Shown: in pieces, positions 1 through 8,316 of the stretch | Layout of the letters: every line of letters begins with the position of its first letter | How positions within the stretch are numbered: position 1 is the stretch's first letter | Notes under the pieces: generated by a model | Database searches by the model: none | Told to the model about the DNA's origin: nothing | What the model saw: the letters and a program-made list of their open reading frames with translations, nothing else | Translations under genes and position numbers: made by a program | DNA from: an uncultured Pseudophaeobacter sp. | GTDB taxonomy: Bacteria > Pseudomonadota > Alphaproteobacteria > Rhodobacterales > Rhodobacteraceae | Direction of reading: 5' to 3' | Assembly: GCA_905479575.1 (NCBI GenBank) | Contig: CAJQNB010000047.1 | Coordinates: 1-39,786 of the forward strand | DNA length: 39,786 nucleotides

Positions 1-267
1 GTCCCGAAGGCTCTTGCAGATATAGGCGCCAGATATGCTCCTGACATAATGCTCTTTGATTCCCCTCCGATGCTGGTCACCGATGACATGATGGCGTTTG
101 CCCGCCACGTCGATTGCGTACTTTTGGTAGCAGGTGCTGAAACTACCACCATTAAGGAGATCGACTTGTGTGAAAGGGAGTTGGCGACCCAGACCAACGT
201 CATGGGAGTAGTGCTAAATAAGTGCCGCTATATGGGGCCGGAATACGGCTATGGCTATTACGAATAG
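1..267 (+). CDS. Tyrosine-protein kinase (BY-kinase, Wzc/ExoP family), C-terminal end
   Basis: The gene enters from the left edge in frame 1, so only the last 88 codons are present. The visible part runs from the Walker B region (IMLFDSPPML, about residues 17-26 of the fragment) through the end of the P-loop NTPase fold (VLLVAGAETTTIKEI, GVVLNKCR). It ends in a short tyrosine cluster (EYGYGYYE). Bacterial tyrosine autokinases of polysaccharide export carry such a C-terminal Tyr cluster, which they autophosphorylate to control chain length. The neighbours are nucleotide-sugar dehydrogenases, which fits exopolysaccharide synthesis. The Walker A motif and any Wzz membrane domain lie outside the window, so I cannot tell whether this is a fused Wzc/ExoP protein or a stand-alone CpsD-type kinase. 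Confidence 0.8.
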   Translation, partial: VPKALADIGARYAPDIMLFDSPPMLVTDDMMAFARHVDCVLLVAGAETTTIKEIDLCERELATQTNVMGVVLNKCRYMGPEYGYGYYE

Positions 268-284
268 GCCGCGGCCGGGTCTGC

Positions 285-1451
285 TCAGTCTGACTGAAAC
301 AGGTCGCGGGTAAAGACTTTGTCGTCCACATCCGCAAGGACAGGGGACTTGCGGTTTGCGATGATGATATCGCTTTGTGCCTTGAAGGCTTCAAGGTCGT
401 GCATCACCCGTGACCCGAAAAACCGGGCCTCGTCCAGTTCGGGTTCATAGACGATCACCTTGATCCCTCGCGCCTTGATCCGTTTCATGATCCCCTGCAC
501 CGAACTTTGTCGGAAATTGTCTGAGCCTTCTTTCATCACCAGCCGGTAGACCCCCACAACGGACGGGTTTTGGGCAATGATCCGTTCGGCCAGAAAATCC
601 TTGCGGGTGCGGTTGGCCTCGACCACGGCGCGGATCAGGTTCTGCGGTACATGTGCGTAGTTGGCCAACAGTTGTTTGGTGTCCTTGGGCAGGCAATAGC
701 CGCCATAGCCAAACGACGGGTTGTTGTAGTGATTGCCGATGCGCGGATCGTATCCGATGCCCTCGATGATCTGACGCGCCTCCATGCCGCCCGCCATGGC
801 GTAGCTGTCCAGCTCGTTAAAAAACGCCACTCGCATGGCAAGATAGGTATTGGCAAACAGCTTGATCGCCTCCGCCTCGCTGGGATCGGTAAATAGAACC
901 GGCACGTCCTTTTTCACCGCGCCCTCTATCAGCAGATCAGCAAACCTGCGGGCTGCCTCACGTTGTGAGCCAACAATGATCCGCGAGGGATGCAGGTTAT
1001 CGTAGAGCGCCTGACCTTCGCGCAGGAATTCGGGCGAAAACATCAGATTGTCGATGCCGAGCTCAGCCCGCAGCCGCTGGACGAACCCCACCGGAATGGT
1101 CGATTTGATGACAATTGTCGCCGCAGGGTTCACCGCCAGAACCTGAGCTATCACCGTCTCGACACTGGAGGTGTCAAAGTAATTGGTATCGGTATCGTAA
1201 TCCGTAGGCGTGGCAACAATGACAAACTCAGCATCGCGATAGGCCGCCTGCGCATCCAGTGTCGCCGTCAGCTGCAGGGGTTTATCCGCCAGAAAGGCCT
1301 CTAGCTCTGCATCGACAATGGGGCATTTGCGGGCATTGATCATATCGACCCGTGCCTGTGTCACATCCACCGCCACCACCTGATGGTTCTGCGCCAGCAA
1401 AACGGCGTTCGACAGGCCTACATAGCCAATTCCAGCAACGGCGATCTTCAT
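285..1451 (-). CDS. ugd: UDP-glucose 6-dehydrogenase
   Basis: This enzyme oxidises UDP-glucose to UDP-glucuronate with two NAD+. The 388-residue product has the same length as E. coli Ugd and resembles it along its whole length. It has an N-terminal Rossmann motif (GIGYVG, residues 7-12), the central EFLREG and [16 protein letters not shown] motifs, and the catalytic Cys253 in the latter, at the same position as in E. coli. I chose the ATG at 1451 because the protein there begins [12 protein letters not shown]. The open frame extends upstream to 1556, but that extension has no counterpart in the family. The gene diverges from the tviB-like gene across about 185 bp. With the epimerase at 9407-10420 it would supply UDP-GlcA and UDP-GalA for a surface polysaccharide. 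Confidence 0.95.
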   Translation of the reverse strand: MKIAVAGIGYVGLSNAVLLAQNHQVVAVDVTQARVDMINARKCPIVDAELEAFLADKPLQLTATLDAQAAYRDAEFVIVATPTDYDTDTNYFDTSSVETVIAQVLAVNPAATIVIKSTIPVGFVQRLRAELGIDNLMFSPEFLREGQALYDNLHPSRIIVGSQREAARRFADLLIEGAVKKDVPVLFTDPSEAEAIKLFANTYLAMRVAFFNELDSYAMAGGMEARQIIEGIGYDPRIGNHYNNPSFGYGGYCLPKDTKQLLANYAHVPQNLIRAVVEANRTRKDFLAERIIAQNPSVVGVYRLVMKEGSDNFRQSSVQGIMKRIKARGIKVIVYEPELDEARFFGSRVMHDLEAFKAQSDIIIANRKSPVLADVDDKVFTRDLFQSD

Positions 1452-1636
1452 TCCACACCTACAATACTCTGTCCCTATAAGGCCTTGTATGTACTCGAAA
1501 CCACAAGCCAAGCCAAACCGGAAAGCAGCAGACAGATCAACAGACCGCGACAGCACATTGGCAGGGCTGGTCGCCTGCCCTGTGAAGAGCTATATGGGCA
1601 TTTAAGAAAACGCGTCAGCATCCAGGTGCCACGGCA

Positions 1637-2911
1637 ATGCAGGAGCAGAGTTTGCAGGATCAGATTTGCATTATTGGCCTTGGCTATGTTGGCCTGCCCC
1701 TGGCAGCGGCCTTTGGTCGTCACCGTCCCACAGTGGGTTTTGACATTGACCACAGGCGCATCACCGAACTGCGCGCCGGCAACGACCAGACTGGCGAGAC
1801 CTCTGCGACAGAGCTGGCCGAGGCCGTGCAACTGAGGCTCACCTCGGACCCCGCCGCCATTGCCGAGGCCACGATCTATATCGTCACCGTGCCGACCCCG
1901 GTTGACGCCAGCCACCGCCCGGATCTGCGCCCCCTGCTGGCAGCCTCCAAAACCGTTGGCGCCGTGCTGAAACCCGGCGATCTGGTGATCTATGAAAGCA
2001 CGGTCTACCCAGGTGCCACCGAGGAAGACTGCGTGCCGGTACTGGAGGCGGAATCCGGCCTGCGCTTTAACCAGGACTTCCACACCGGCTATTCGCCAGA
2101 GCGGATCAATCCCGGTGACAAAACCCGTCGACTGGCGGACATCACCAAGGTGACCTCCGGCTCGACCCCCGAAGTCGCAGCGCGCGTCGATGCGCTGTAT
2201 AATGAGGTGGTCACTGCCGGCACCCATCTGGCCCCCAGCATTCGCGTCGCCGAAGCCGCCAAGGTGATCGAAAACAGCCAGCGCGATATCAATATCGCCC
2301 TGATCAATGAGCTGGCGATGATCTTTAACCGGATGGGGATCGACACAGAGGCGGTGCTCGAGGCTGCAGGCAGCAAGTGGAATTTCCTGCCCTTCCGCCC
2401 TGGCCTGGTGGGCGGTCACTGCATTGGTGTGGACCCCTACTATCTGACCCATAAGGCGGAAAGCCTGGGCTATCACCCCGATATCCTACTGGCAGGGCGA
2501 CGCCTGAACGATGGGATGGGAACCTATGTGGCGCAACAGATGATCAAGGCCCTGGTCAAGCGCGGCAAGCCGATGCGCCGGGTGTTGGTGATGGGGCTGA
2601 CCTTCAAGGAAAACTGCCCCGATCTGCGCAACACCCGCGTCATTGACGTGGTGCGCGGATTGGAAGACTACGGGCTGAGCGTCGATGTCTGTGACCCCTG
2701 CGCTGACCCGGTTGCGGCACGTGAAAGTTTTGGTTTTGAGCTCATTCAAGCTCCAGAAAAAGACACCTATGATGGGGTAATCATCGCCGTCGCACACGCG
2801 GAATTTGCCAAACTGACGGAACAGGATTTTCGCGCCTTTGGCACGCAGGATGCCGTGCTGTATGACCTCAAATATGTGTTGCCCGCTGCAGCGTCAGATC
2901 TGCGGTTGTAG
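1637..2911 (+). CDS. tviB: UDP-N-acetylhexosamine 6-dehydrogenase (TviB/WbpO/WbpA family)
   Basis: This is a nucleotide-sugar dehydrogenase of 424 residues. It has an N-terminal Rossmann motif (GLGYVGLP, residues 14-21), a [10 protein letters not shown] motif, and the catalytic Cys262 in [18 protein letters not shown]. The long [12 protein letters not shown] form of the cysteine loop is typical of enzymes acting on UDP-GlcNAc or UDP-GalNAc (TviB/VipA, WbpO, Cap5L-type), unlike the [10 protein letters not shown] loop of the Ugd next door. The likely product is a UDP-HexNAc uronate for a capsule or exopolysaccharide. Whether the substrate is UDP-GlcNAc or UDP-GalNAc cannot be read from the sequence, so the gene symbol is a family-level assignment. 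An AGGT stretch lies about 10 nt before the ATG. Confidence 0.85.
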   Translation: MQEQSLQDQICIIGLGYVGLPLAAAFGRHRPTVGFDIDHRRITELRAGNDQTGETSATELAEAVQLRLTSDPAAIAEATIYIVTVPTPVDASHRPDLRPLLAASKTVGAVLKPGDLVIYESTVYPGATEEDCVPVLEAESGLRFNQDFHTGYSPERINPGDKTRRLADITKVTSGSTPEVAARVDALYNEVVTAGTHLAPSIRVAEAAKVIENSQRDINIALINELAMIFNRMGIDTEAVLEAAGSKWNFLPFRPGLVGGHCIGVDPYYLTHKAESLGYHPDILLAGRRLNDGMGTYVAQQMIKALVKRGKPMRRVLVMGLTFKENCPDLRNTRVIDVVRGLEDYGLSVDVCDPCADPVAARESFGFELIQAPEKDTYDGVIIAVAHAEFAKLTEQDFRAFGTQDAVLYDLKYVLPAAASDLRL

Positions 2912-3318
2912 CCCTATGGCGGGGGCCCGCAGCTGGCCACAGATCACCGCTCATACCACGAAGGACCGCGCTCTATCAGCAGGGTGATGTTGGCAGCGGT
3001 CCAACCCTGGCAAGGGTCAGTTCACATAATACTTGCGACCGTATTGGGATTGGTCTTGCAAAGCCGATTCATGGCAAAGTTGAAACTTAAGCCTAAGTTT
3101 GCCCAAGGGGATTCGCGCCAGCACCCTCGGCTCGGTTCTATTTCTTGAATACTTGACCATTCTGTGCAGGACTAAATGGAAACCAAAATGACGGTGAGAT
3201 TGACAGCGGGGGAGCGCGTGCTTCTGCCCAATAAGGATAGAAAGTAATAATCGACACCCAAGGACTCAATCCTTTGATTCTATTGGGTTTCCAATCTTTT
3301 GAAGTAGTGGGTTTTTGA
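2912..3318. other. Intergenic region between tviB-like gene and GAF gene
   Basis: About 400 bp without a convincing gene. A 23-codon open frame at 3176-3247 (METKMTVRL...) has no clear ribosome binding site and I do not call it. The stretch from about 3140 is more A+T-rich than the flanking genes and probably holds the promoter of the GAF gene. No strong -35/-10 pair or terminator stands out. Confidence 0.4.
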
Positions 3319-4548
3319 ATGCAGCAATTGGCATCACCAGTGAATGAGTGGAAAAACCAAGGCAGTTCTGATGAATTGTTGGTCCTCTCCAGCTCAACCG
3401 GACGTGACTTTATCCAGTTTTTTGCTGAAACTCTGGCTGATTGTTTCGAGATTGACCTGGTCACCATAGGCGAGCTTTTGGTGATGGAGAACGAGCGGAT
3501 TAGTGTCCTGGCCGGCAGTATGGACGGTAAACCGCTGGAAGATTTCGATTATCAGGCCTGCTTGACCCCCTGCATCGCGGTGATTAAAACAGCCCAGCCG
3601 AAAATCCTGCTCAGCGATGTTCAAAAATCCTACACAGAGGACAACCTGCTTCGCGAACAGGGTATTCGCAGCTACATCGGCATCCCCCTGAAAAACTCCG
3701 AAGGAGAGCTCATCGGTGTGGTGCAGGCCTCCTGGCGGCGGGAAATTGATCCGGAAGAAGCCGAGCATGTGCTCGAAACCATAGACATGTTTGTCGCCCG
3801 CCTTAGCGCCGAACTGGTCACTCTTCATGCCATGCGCATTTTGGCGGCCCTGGCTGAGGGCCCAAGCCTGATCGGCAACCTGGACACGCTGCGGCTGCTC
3901 ACGGAACAGATGCAGACCGCGCTGAAAGTACGGGTTGCCTTTATTGCGGAAACACTGCCCGAAGACGATCACAGCTTTCGCCTGCTGACCTATTGCCAGG
4001 ATGGCAAACTTATTCCGGATGTGGAAAACGAAATTGTTCCCTATGCGGGCACACCCTGTACCCATCTCAAAGACAAAGACGTCTTTATTGTCCGTACCGA
4101 GCTGCAAGAGGCCTTTCCCACCCAGATGCAATACAAGGAGGCCAATCTGGTCTCCTATCTTGGTCAGAACATCCGGGATGAATCTGGTCAGGTGATCGGC
4201 CATTTTGCGCTGCAACATGATCGCGAACTTCTGGATAAGATTCTGCAAGCCGACCTGTTTAAACTCTTTTCCGCCCGTTTGAATCTGGAGCTGCGCAAAT
4301 TCCATGCTGAGCAACACCAGCGCGACGGCGGGGAAACGCATCCCCCCACGATGGCCCAAGACGCCGCAGGAAAAAAACTGCCGCCAGCACTCGCGCAGAG
4401 TGTCAGTGAAAAACTCGCCGCGTTGCAGGATCGCGTTGCAGGTTTGGAGAAGTCATTGGAAAATGGCCCCGCGCCGCAAGTGCCTGCCGACCTGAAAGCC
4501 TTACAGGCTGAGCTGGTCGCAACACAAAAGCTCCTCTCGTCACGCTGA
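3319..4548 (+). CDS. Tandem GAF-domain protein with C-terminal coiled coil
   Basis: A soluble 409-residue protein with two GAF-like domains, at about residues 27-175 and 195-330. Each carries the usual pattern of a TPC motif (TPCIAVIK and TPCTHLKD), a YIGIPL or YLGQNI strand and a following GxxIG turn (GELIGVVQ, GQVIGHFALQ). The remaining 75 residues are rich in Ala, Gln, Glu and Lys and likely form a coiled coil, ending in a short SSR tail. I see no kinase, GGDEF, EAL, HTH or other output domain. It may therefore sense a small ligand or redox state and act through a partner by its coiled coil. The ATG at 3319 lacks a strong Shine-Dalgarno sequence. The gene converges with the rep-linked unknown gene, only 14 bp apart. 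Function unknown. Confidence 0.75.
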   Translation: MQQLASPVNEWKNQGSSDELLVLSSSTGRDFIQFFAETLADCFEIDLVTIGELLVMENERISVLAGSMDGKPLEDFDYQACLTPCIAVIKTAQPKILLSDVQKSYTEDNLLREQGIRSYIGIPLKNSEGELIGVVQASWRREIDPEEAEHVLETIDMFVARLSAELVTLHAMRILAALAEGPSLIGNLDTLRLLTEQMQTALKVRVAFIAETLPEDDHSFRLLTYCQDGKLIPDVENEIVPYAGTPCTHLKDKDVFIVRTELQEAFPTQMQYKEANLVSYLGQNIRDESGQVIGHFALQHDRELLDKILQADLFKLFSARLNLELRKFHAEQHQRDGGETHPPTMAQDAAGKKLPPALAQSVSEKLAALQDRVAGLEKSLENGPAPQVPADLKALQAELVATQKLLSSR

Positions 4549-4562
4549 GCCCCTGACATCAC

Positions 4563-5075
4563 TCAGATGAAAGGGTCGTAGGCCCATTGCAGAAGGGCCT
4601 GCCTTTGTCGTGGGCGGCAAAAGACATCGCCTGGATAACAATTGGCACGGATCTGCCCGGCATGGCGGGCAAAGCCGCGCCAGCGTTTGATCTGGATTTG
4701 ATCAACCTCAGCAAGTCGGCGCCCCAGGTAATAGCGGCAATACCACTGAAACCACCCGCGCGGATCCGGCCCATAGATCCATCCCTTGTCTTGCCAATGG
4801 CCCAGGGGTTGGCGGCTTTTGATGCCAAAATAATTCAGTGACGCATCTGGCTGCGCTGACAGCCGGGCCTTTTCAAACCAGCTTGCTGGGAACTCATTGC
4901 GGCAGTCATTGAGATATTTGCCCTCAAAGACCCCCAGCGCAAGCATCTCTGCCGGGCTGTGAAACGGGGTAAAGCTCTCATCAAAGTCTTCCCCCATTTT
5001 GGCCGTCAAACGATAGCTGTACCCCTGTTGCATCCGGTCCGAAACTGAAATCAGCGTCTCGCTTTGGTCGATCAT
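4563..5075 (-). CDS. Conserved hypothetical protein coupled to the replication initiator gene
   Basis: A 170-residue protein whose ATG overlaps the stop of the rep gene by four bases (ATGA at 5072-5075), which points to translational coupling. It is rich in aromatic and basic residues. The C-terminal half contains a dense stretch (GWIYGPDPRGWFQWYCRYY, then LGRR, QIKRW and RHAGQIRANC). I recognise this pattern as a recurring uncharacterised bacterial family but cannot name a function. There is no signal peptide or membrane segment. Its coupling to rep suggests a role linked to replication or copy control, or simple hitch-hiking. I do not assign an activity. Confidence 0.75.
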   Translation of the reverse strand: MIDQSETLISVSDRMQQGYSYRLTAKMGEDFDESFTPFHSPAEMLALGVFEGKYLNDCRNEFPASWFEKARLSAQPDASLNYFGIKSRQPLGHWQDKGWIYGPDPRGWFQWYCRYYLGRRLAEVDQIQIKRWRGFARHAGQIRANCYPGDVFCRPRQRQALLQWAYDPFI

Positions 5076-6334
5076 AGCTCAAACGCCTCTGGTTCCATCT
5101 CTTGCCAAAAGGCAATGATTGCGCTGGCATTCAGGGCTGATCGCCAACCATGGACGCGGAAATTCTCGCGCTCCAGATCGTCTTCCAGCCCGGCCATGAA
5201 CAGCTGCTTGTCCGCATCCCGCTGGGTGGGGTTTCGCCGCGAAACCAGATCCTCCACCAGATCAAGCCGCCGCGCCCGTTCTTGCCGCTCAGTTTGGCGC
5301 GCCGCATAGTCCGCCGCCTCCTTGGCCCGCTGCTGATCCCGCAGCCGAGCCGCTTCTTTTGCCTCAGGGCTGGGCTCTGCCTTTGCTGCGGGTTTGTGAG
5401 GCTGATAATCATCGCGCAGCGCTGCCGACAGATAGCCCACCGAGCTTTTGACCTCGGCCTGCTCCGTCATCAGCGACAGTTTCTGTTTCACATAGTCCTC
5501 GCCATGTTCGGTGATCCATTGGCGCGCCAGACGGTCAGAGACCCCCTGCCCGCGCAACGCCTTGTAGGTCGCCAGATTGCGCATGCCGTCGCTGTCATCA
5601 ATCTGGAACATCGCCATCTGCGGGTTCGACTTGATCAGAAAGCGGATCTCGGTCACCGCCCTGCCCTTCTTTTGAAACTCCGGCGTGATGATAATGTCTG
5701 AGCTTTTGTTGACCTCCGCCACCGCTGGTTTGATGATCTTAGCATTCAGATGTTTGAAGCTCTCATAATAGCTGGAGCCATCAACCCCCATCAGCTTGCG
5801 GAAGGTCTCTAAGCTCCACCAGCCGGTCGAGTGGGTGCGCACAAAGCGGTAGCAGTTTTCATACAGCGCCAGCCCATGCCCTGAGCTGAAGTTGCGCTGG
5901 ATATGTACATTGATCAGCGCGTAAATTTTGGGGTCATGCAGTTTTTGCGCCAGAGCCGGGGAATAGGCATATTCACAAACCCCGTTCTTTAGCTTGGCAA
6001 AGGACAGCAGCGAGGACACGCCCCATTCCTGACGCCCCTTGTCATCCAGCATATCCCATTCCGCCACGGTTTCTGCCAGCGCCCGCAGGCTGGCGCGCAG
6101 GGTGTCAAAATCGTTGGAGTTGTAGCCGACAATTGTCGCCAGGGTTCGTGCATCAATGGTATGGCTCTGCGCGGTGGTCAGCGCGTCATAGGCATTGAGC
6201 AACAGCACATTTGACAGCTTGCGTTGCAACAGGCTGAGCTTGCCGCTGATATGAATTGCGGCCACATTCTTTTTCACCGTTTCCCGCCGCAAGGGGCCGG
6301 AGAGTGAATCCATGTCGATCTGGGAATCGCCCAT
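5072..6334 (-). CDS. Plasmid replication initiator, Rep_3-like (iteron-binding)
   Basis: A 420-residue protein that I read as an iteron-binding initiator. It has two winged-helix-like regions (about residues 20-130, with ISGKLSLLQRKLSNVLLLNAY, and about 130-260, with ENCYRFVRTHSTGWWSLETFRKLMGV). A hinge and a charged coiled-coil tail rich in Ala, Glu and Arg (about 320-385) follow. The order matches Rep_3-family initiators (PF01051), which bind direct repeats near their own gene. The four 22-bp repeats at 6601-6688, directly upstream, support this. The frame is open to a TTG at 6391, but I prefer the ATG at 6334: the longer start would put a TAAGGTACCC repeat inside the coding region, and GAGCAGG lies about 8 nt before 6334. 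A parS-like palindrome lies inside the 3' part of the gene (5230-5246). Confidence 0.85.
   Translation of the reverse strand: MGDSQIDMDSLSGPLRRETVKKNVAAIHISGKLSLLQRKLSNVLLLNAYDALTTAQSHTIDARTLATIVGYNSNDFDTLRASLRALAETVAEWDMLDDKGRQEWGVSSLLSFAKLKNGVCEYAYSPALAQKLHDPKIYALINVHIQRNFSSGHGLALYENCYRFVRTHSTGWWSLETFRKLMGVDGSSYYESFKHLNAKIIKPAVAEVNKSSDIIITPEFQKKGRAVTEIRFLIKSNPQMAMFQIDDSDGMRNLATYKALRGQGVSDRLARQWITEHGEDYVKQKLSLMTEQAEVKSSVGYLSAALRDDYQPHKPAAKAEPSPEAKEAARLRDQQRAKEAADYAARQTERQERARRLDLVEDLVSRRNPTQRDADKQLFMAGLEDDLERENFRVHGWRSALNASAIIAFWQEMEPEAFEL
5230..5246. promoter_or_regulatory. parS-like palindrome, copy 1 (inside rep)
   Basis: GGTTTCGCCGCGAAACC: two perfect 8-bp arms around one central base. 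It is identical to the copy at 6800-6816 and close to the one at 8369-8385. It lies in the coding sequence of the rep C-terminal region. Its repetition on both sides of parA marks it as a likely ParB binding site. Confidence 0.7.
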
Positions 6335-6600
6335 ACTATTTGCCTGCTCGATTTTTCCCACATCATGCCATATAAGGTACCCAACGATCAATCACGCCCA
6401 GGTTCCTGAGCCCAAGATATTAAGGTACCCATATACAGGAGCCCCAGCTTGATCCGAATCCATCCCCTGCGGGCATACGACTCACACCGCGCAAAAGAAG
6501 CCGCGACAGAGGTCGCGACCCAAGCCCGACACAGAGTTGCATTAGAGCCTAAGCCCCCACAAGAGAGCCTTATAGCGCTTGACAGCCCGTCCCGAGAATC

Positions 6601-6688
6601 GGTGCCCCTTATCCCGCGCCAAGGAGTCCTTTATCCCGTTGACGGGTACCTATGGTCCCGCAGACTGGTGCCTTTCATCCTGTTTTCA
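6601..6688 (+). repeat. Iterons: four direct repeats at exact 22-bp spacing
   Basis: Repeats begin at 6601, 6623, 6645 and 6667. Their left parts read GGTGCCCCTTATCCCG, GGAGTCCTTTATCCCG, GGTACCTATGGTCCCG and GGTGCCTTTCATCCTG. The shared core is roughly GGtgcCtttatCCCG, followed by six to seven unconserved bases. Weaker related units (GAGCCTTATAGC, AGCCCGTCCCG) occur just upstream, at about 6565-6595. A period of about two helical turns is what Rep_3-type initiators bind. Confidence 0.75.
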
Positions 6689-6799
6689 GGCACCCAAGTT
6701 AGATTAACCCACTGAAATAAAACTACTTATCCTGAGCAAAGATTCTAAATTCCCTAAAATAATTAAACCTATGTTGTGCCTAAGATTCTGATTTCACTA

Positions 6800-6816
6800 G
6801 GTTTCGCCGCGAAACC
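6800..6816. promoter_or_regulatory. parS-like palindrome, copy 2 (parA upstream region)
   Basis: GGTTTCGCCGCGAAACC, identical to copy 1. It lies 114 bp upstream of the parA ATG in non-coding DNA, a usual place for a centromere or operator site. Confidence 0.8.
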
Positions 6817-6896
6817 GGTGAATTTGTCACGATTGTGCAAATGTATCATATCCATGCTGGAATGATCATAAGATGTCCGCTAGTTTCGCTGATATC

Positions 6897-6909
6897 CGCC
6901 GTATAGGCG
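6897..6909. promoter_or_regulatory. Small inverted repeat upstream of parA (possible operator)
   Basis: CGCC-GTATA-GGCG, 21 bp before the parA ATG, flanked by ATATC on the left and GATAT on the right. It could be a ParA operator. The evidence is symmetry and position only. Confidence 0.35.
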
Positions 6910-6930
6910 AACATGATATGAGGCAACGAT

Positions 6931-8316
6931 ATGAGCAAACCCCCCTCACCTGCCCTGCCCCCCTATCTTAATCTGGATCCAGAGGCCGCCGCAAAGAAGC
7001 TGCCTGATCCGATTGGCACCGCACGATTTGCCAAGGCAGCGGCCTTTTGTGGCAAAGGCCGCGAAGACCTGGCACGCCGCGGTTACGCCCCCGATGGGCA
7101 GAAACGATTACGCAAATTTTCCACCTGGGAAATCACCAAGTACCTGATACCGGTGGCGCCCGCACATCTGCGCCGGGTGCTCAAAGCAAACCCTGATCTG
7201 CCCCAGGGTGAGGGCGAAGGCGGTTCCAAATGGTTCACCCTGGAAGAGGTCCTGGCACTGCGCCAACACTTTGACAGCGAAGGCGTCAGCACCAAGGAAT
7301 ATGTGCCTTACCGTCCAGAAGGTCTGCCGGCCAAAGTTGTCGCCGTGGCCAATTTCAAAGGCGGTGTTGGCAAAACATCAACAGCAGCGCATCTTGCCAT
7401 GTCTGCCGCTTTGGATGGCTACAAGGTGCTGGTGATTGACCTGGACAGCCAGGGCTCGATGACCTCGATCATGGGCGGCAAGGTTGCAGACGAATGGCAG
7501 ACGGTTTTCCCGCTGGTGGCCAAGGACTACGCCAAGGCCGTCACCAGCGAAAACCAAATACGCGCCGCTGCTGGCCAGCCCGAAATCCCGTTGGATGAAA
7601 CCCTGCAAGAGGCGCTGAAGACCACACCGCAGGACGTTATTCAGAAAACCCACTGGCCCAATATTGATCTGATCGGGGCGCAGCTGAACCTCTATTGGGC
7701 GGAATTCCAGATCCCGGTCTGGCGCATGGGATTGCGCAGCTGGCCCCTGTGGGACGGGCTGACCAATTTTCTGCAGGATGAAAGCATCCTCGATGAATAC
7801 GACGTGATCTTTCTCGATACCCCGCCCGCGCTTGGCTATCTGACCATCAATGCGCTGGCGGCGGCTGACATTCTGCTGGTTCCCCTGGGGGCGTCCTATC
7901 TGGAGTTTGATTCGACCGGGCGTTTCTTTGATATGCTTTACACCACCTTTGCCTCGATTGAGGACGGTGAAAATTCTGCACAGCGCGCGGCGGGGTTACC
8001 TGAAATAAAGTTCGAATGGGATGTAGTACGGGCCATTGTCACCCGGTTTGATGCCAGTCAGCAAACCGATATGGCCAATGTGATCCAGGCCTATTTTGGG
8101 GACTTTATGAATGCCTACCGGCAGGACTATACGGCCTTGGTTGGTCAAGCGGGGGAGCAGGTGAACGGCATCTACGAGGCCGATTACCGTGATTTCAACC
8201 GCGACACCTATGTGCGGGGGCGGGAAACCTTTGATCGCACCTATGCGGAATTCAAGGAACTGTTGATCGGCTGCTGGTGGCGCGATGCAAATATGGGAGA
8301 CGAACAGAATGGCTAA
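6931..8316 (+). CDS. parA: Plasmid partition ATPase ParA (with N-terminal DNA-binding region)
   Basis: A 461-residue ParA of the large (type Ia) class. The N-terminal 130 residues contain a likely helix-turn-helix region (RKFSTWEITKYL, FTLEEVLALRQHF), used in this class to repress the par operon. The deviant Walker A box KGGVGKT is at residues 143-149, followed by VLVIDLDSQGS (switch I/A' region) and Walker B VIFLDTPPALGY. Its job is to move or position plasmid copies by ATP-driven nucleoid binding with ParB-parS. GAGG lies about 7 nt before the ATG. The last 8 nt overlap the parB start. The CGCC-N5-GGCG hairpin at 6897-6909 is a candidate autoregulatory operator. Confidence 0.93.
   Translation: MSKPPSPALPPYLNLDPEAAAKKLPDPIGTARFAKAAAFCGKGREDLARRGYAPDGQKRLRKFSTWEITKYLIPVAPAHLRRVLKANPDLPQGEGEGGSKWFTLEEVLALRQHFDSEGVSTKEYVPYRPEGLPAKVVAVANFKGGVGKTSTAAHLAMSAALDGYKVLVIDLDSQGSMTSIMGGKVADEWQTVFPLVAKDYAKAVTSENQIRAAAGQPEIPLDETLQEALKTTPQDVIQKTHWPNIDLIGAQLNLYWAEFQIPVWRMGLRSWPLWDGLTNFLQDESILDEYDVIFLDTPPALGYLTINALAAADILLVPLGASYLEFDSTGRFFDMLYTTFASIEDGENSAQRAAGLPEIKFEWDVVRAIVTRFDASQQTDMANVIQAYFGDFMNAYRQDYTALVGQAGEQVNGIYEADYRDFNRDTYVRGRETFDRTYAEFKELLIGCWWRDANMGDEQNG

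Larger units (their letters stand above)
6335..6930. other. Origin region between rep and parA
   Basis: About 600 bp between the divergent rep and parA genes, with the features expected of an iteron origin. Two TAAGGTACCC boxes (6373-6382 and 6421-6430) lie just upstream of rep, in the opposite sense to the iterons, and could be the rep operator. The four iterons lie at 6601-6688. A strongly A+T-rich stretch at about 6700-6800 would suit duplex opening, and contains TTATCCTGA (6727-6735), a poor match to a DnaA box. A parS-like palindrome (6800-6816) and a CGCC-N5-GGCG hairpin (6897-6909) in front of parA follow. An 88-codon open frame at 6449-6715 runs through the iterons and is not believed to be a gene. 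Confidence 0.75.

Noticed and set aside
1475..2476. 333-codon minus-strand frame opposite the tviB-like gene
   Set aside because: It is antisense to a clear dehydrogenase gene. The protein is low-complexity, rich in Gly, His and Gln, with no family pattern, as is usual in high-GC DNA.
3394..4359. 321-codon minus-strand frame opposite the GAF gene
   Set aside because: It mirrors the GAF gene codon pattern, has no ribosome binding site and no recognisable domain.
6335..6391. Upstream TTG start for rep at 6391
   Set aside because: It would place a TAAGGTACCC operator-like box inside the gene. The ATG at 6334 has a better Shine-Dalgarno sequence.
6449..6715. 88-codon frame through the origin
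   Set aside because: It runs through the 22-bp iterons, and its sequence follows from the repeats. It has no known homologous pattern.
6727..6735. TTATCCTGA as a DnaA box
   Set aside because: It has too many mismatches to the TTATNCACA consensus to annotate. It is mentioned only as part of the A+T-rich origin region.
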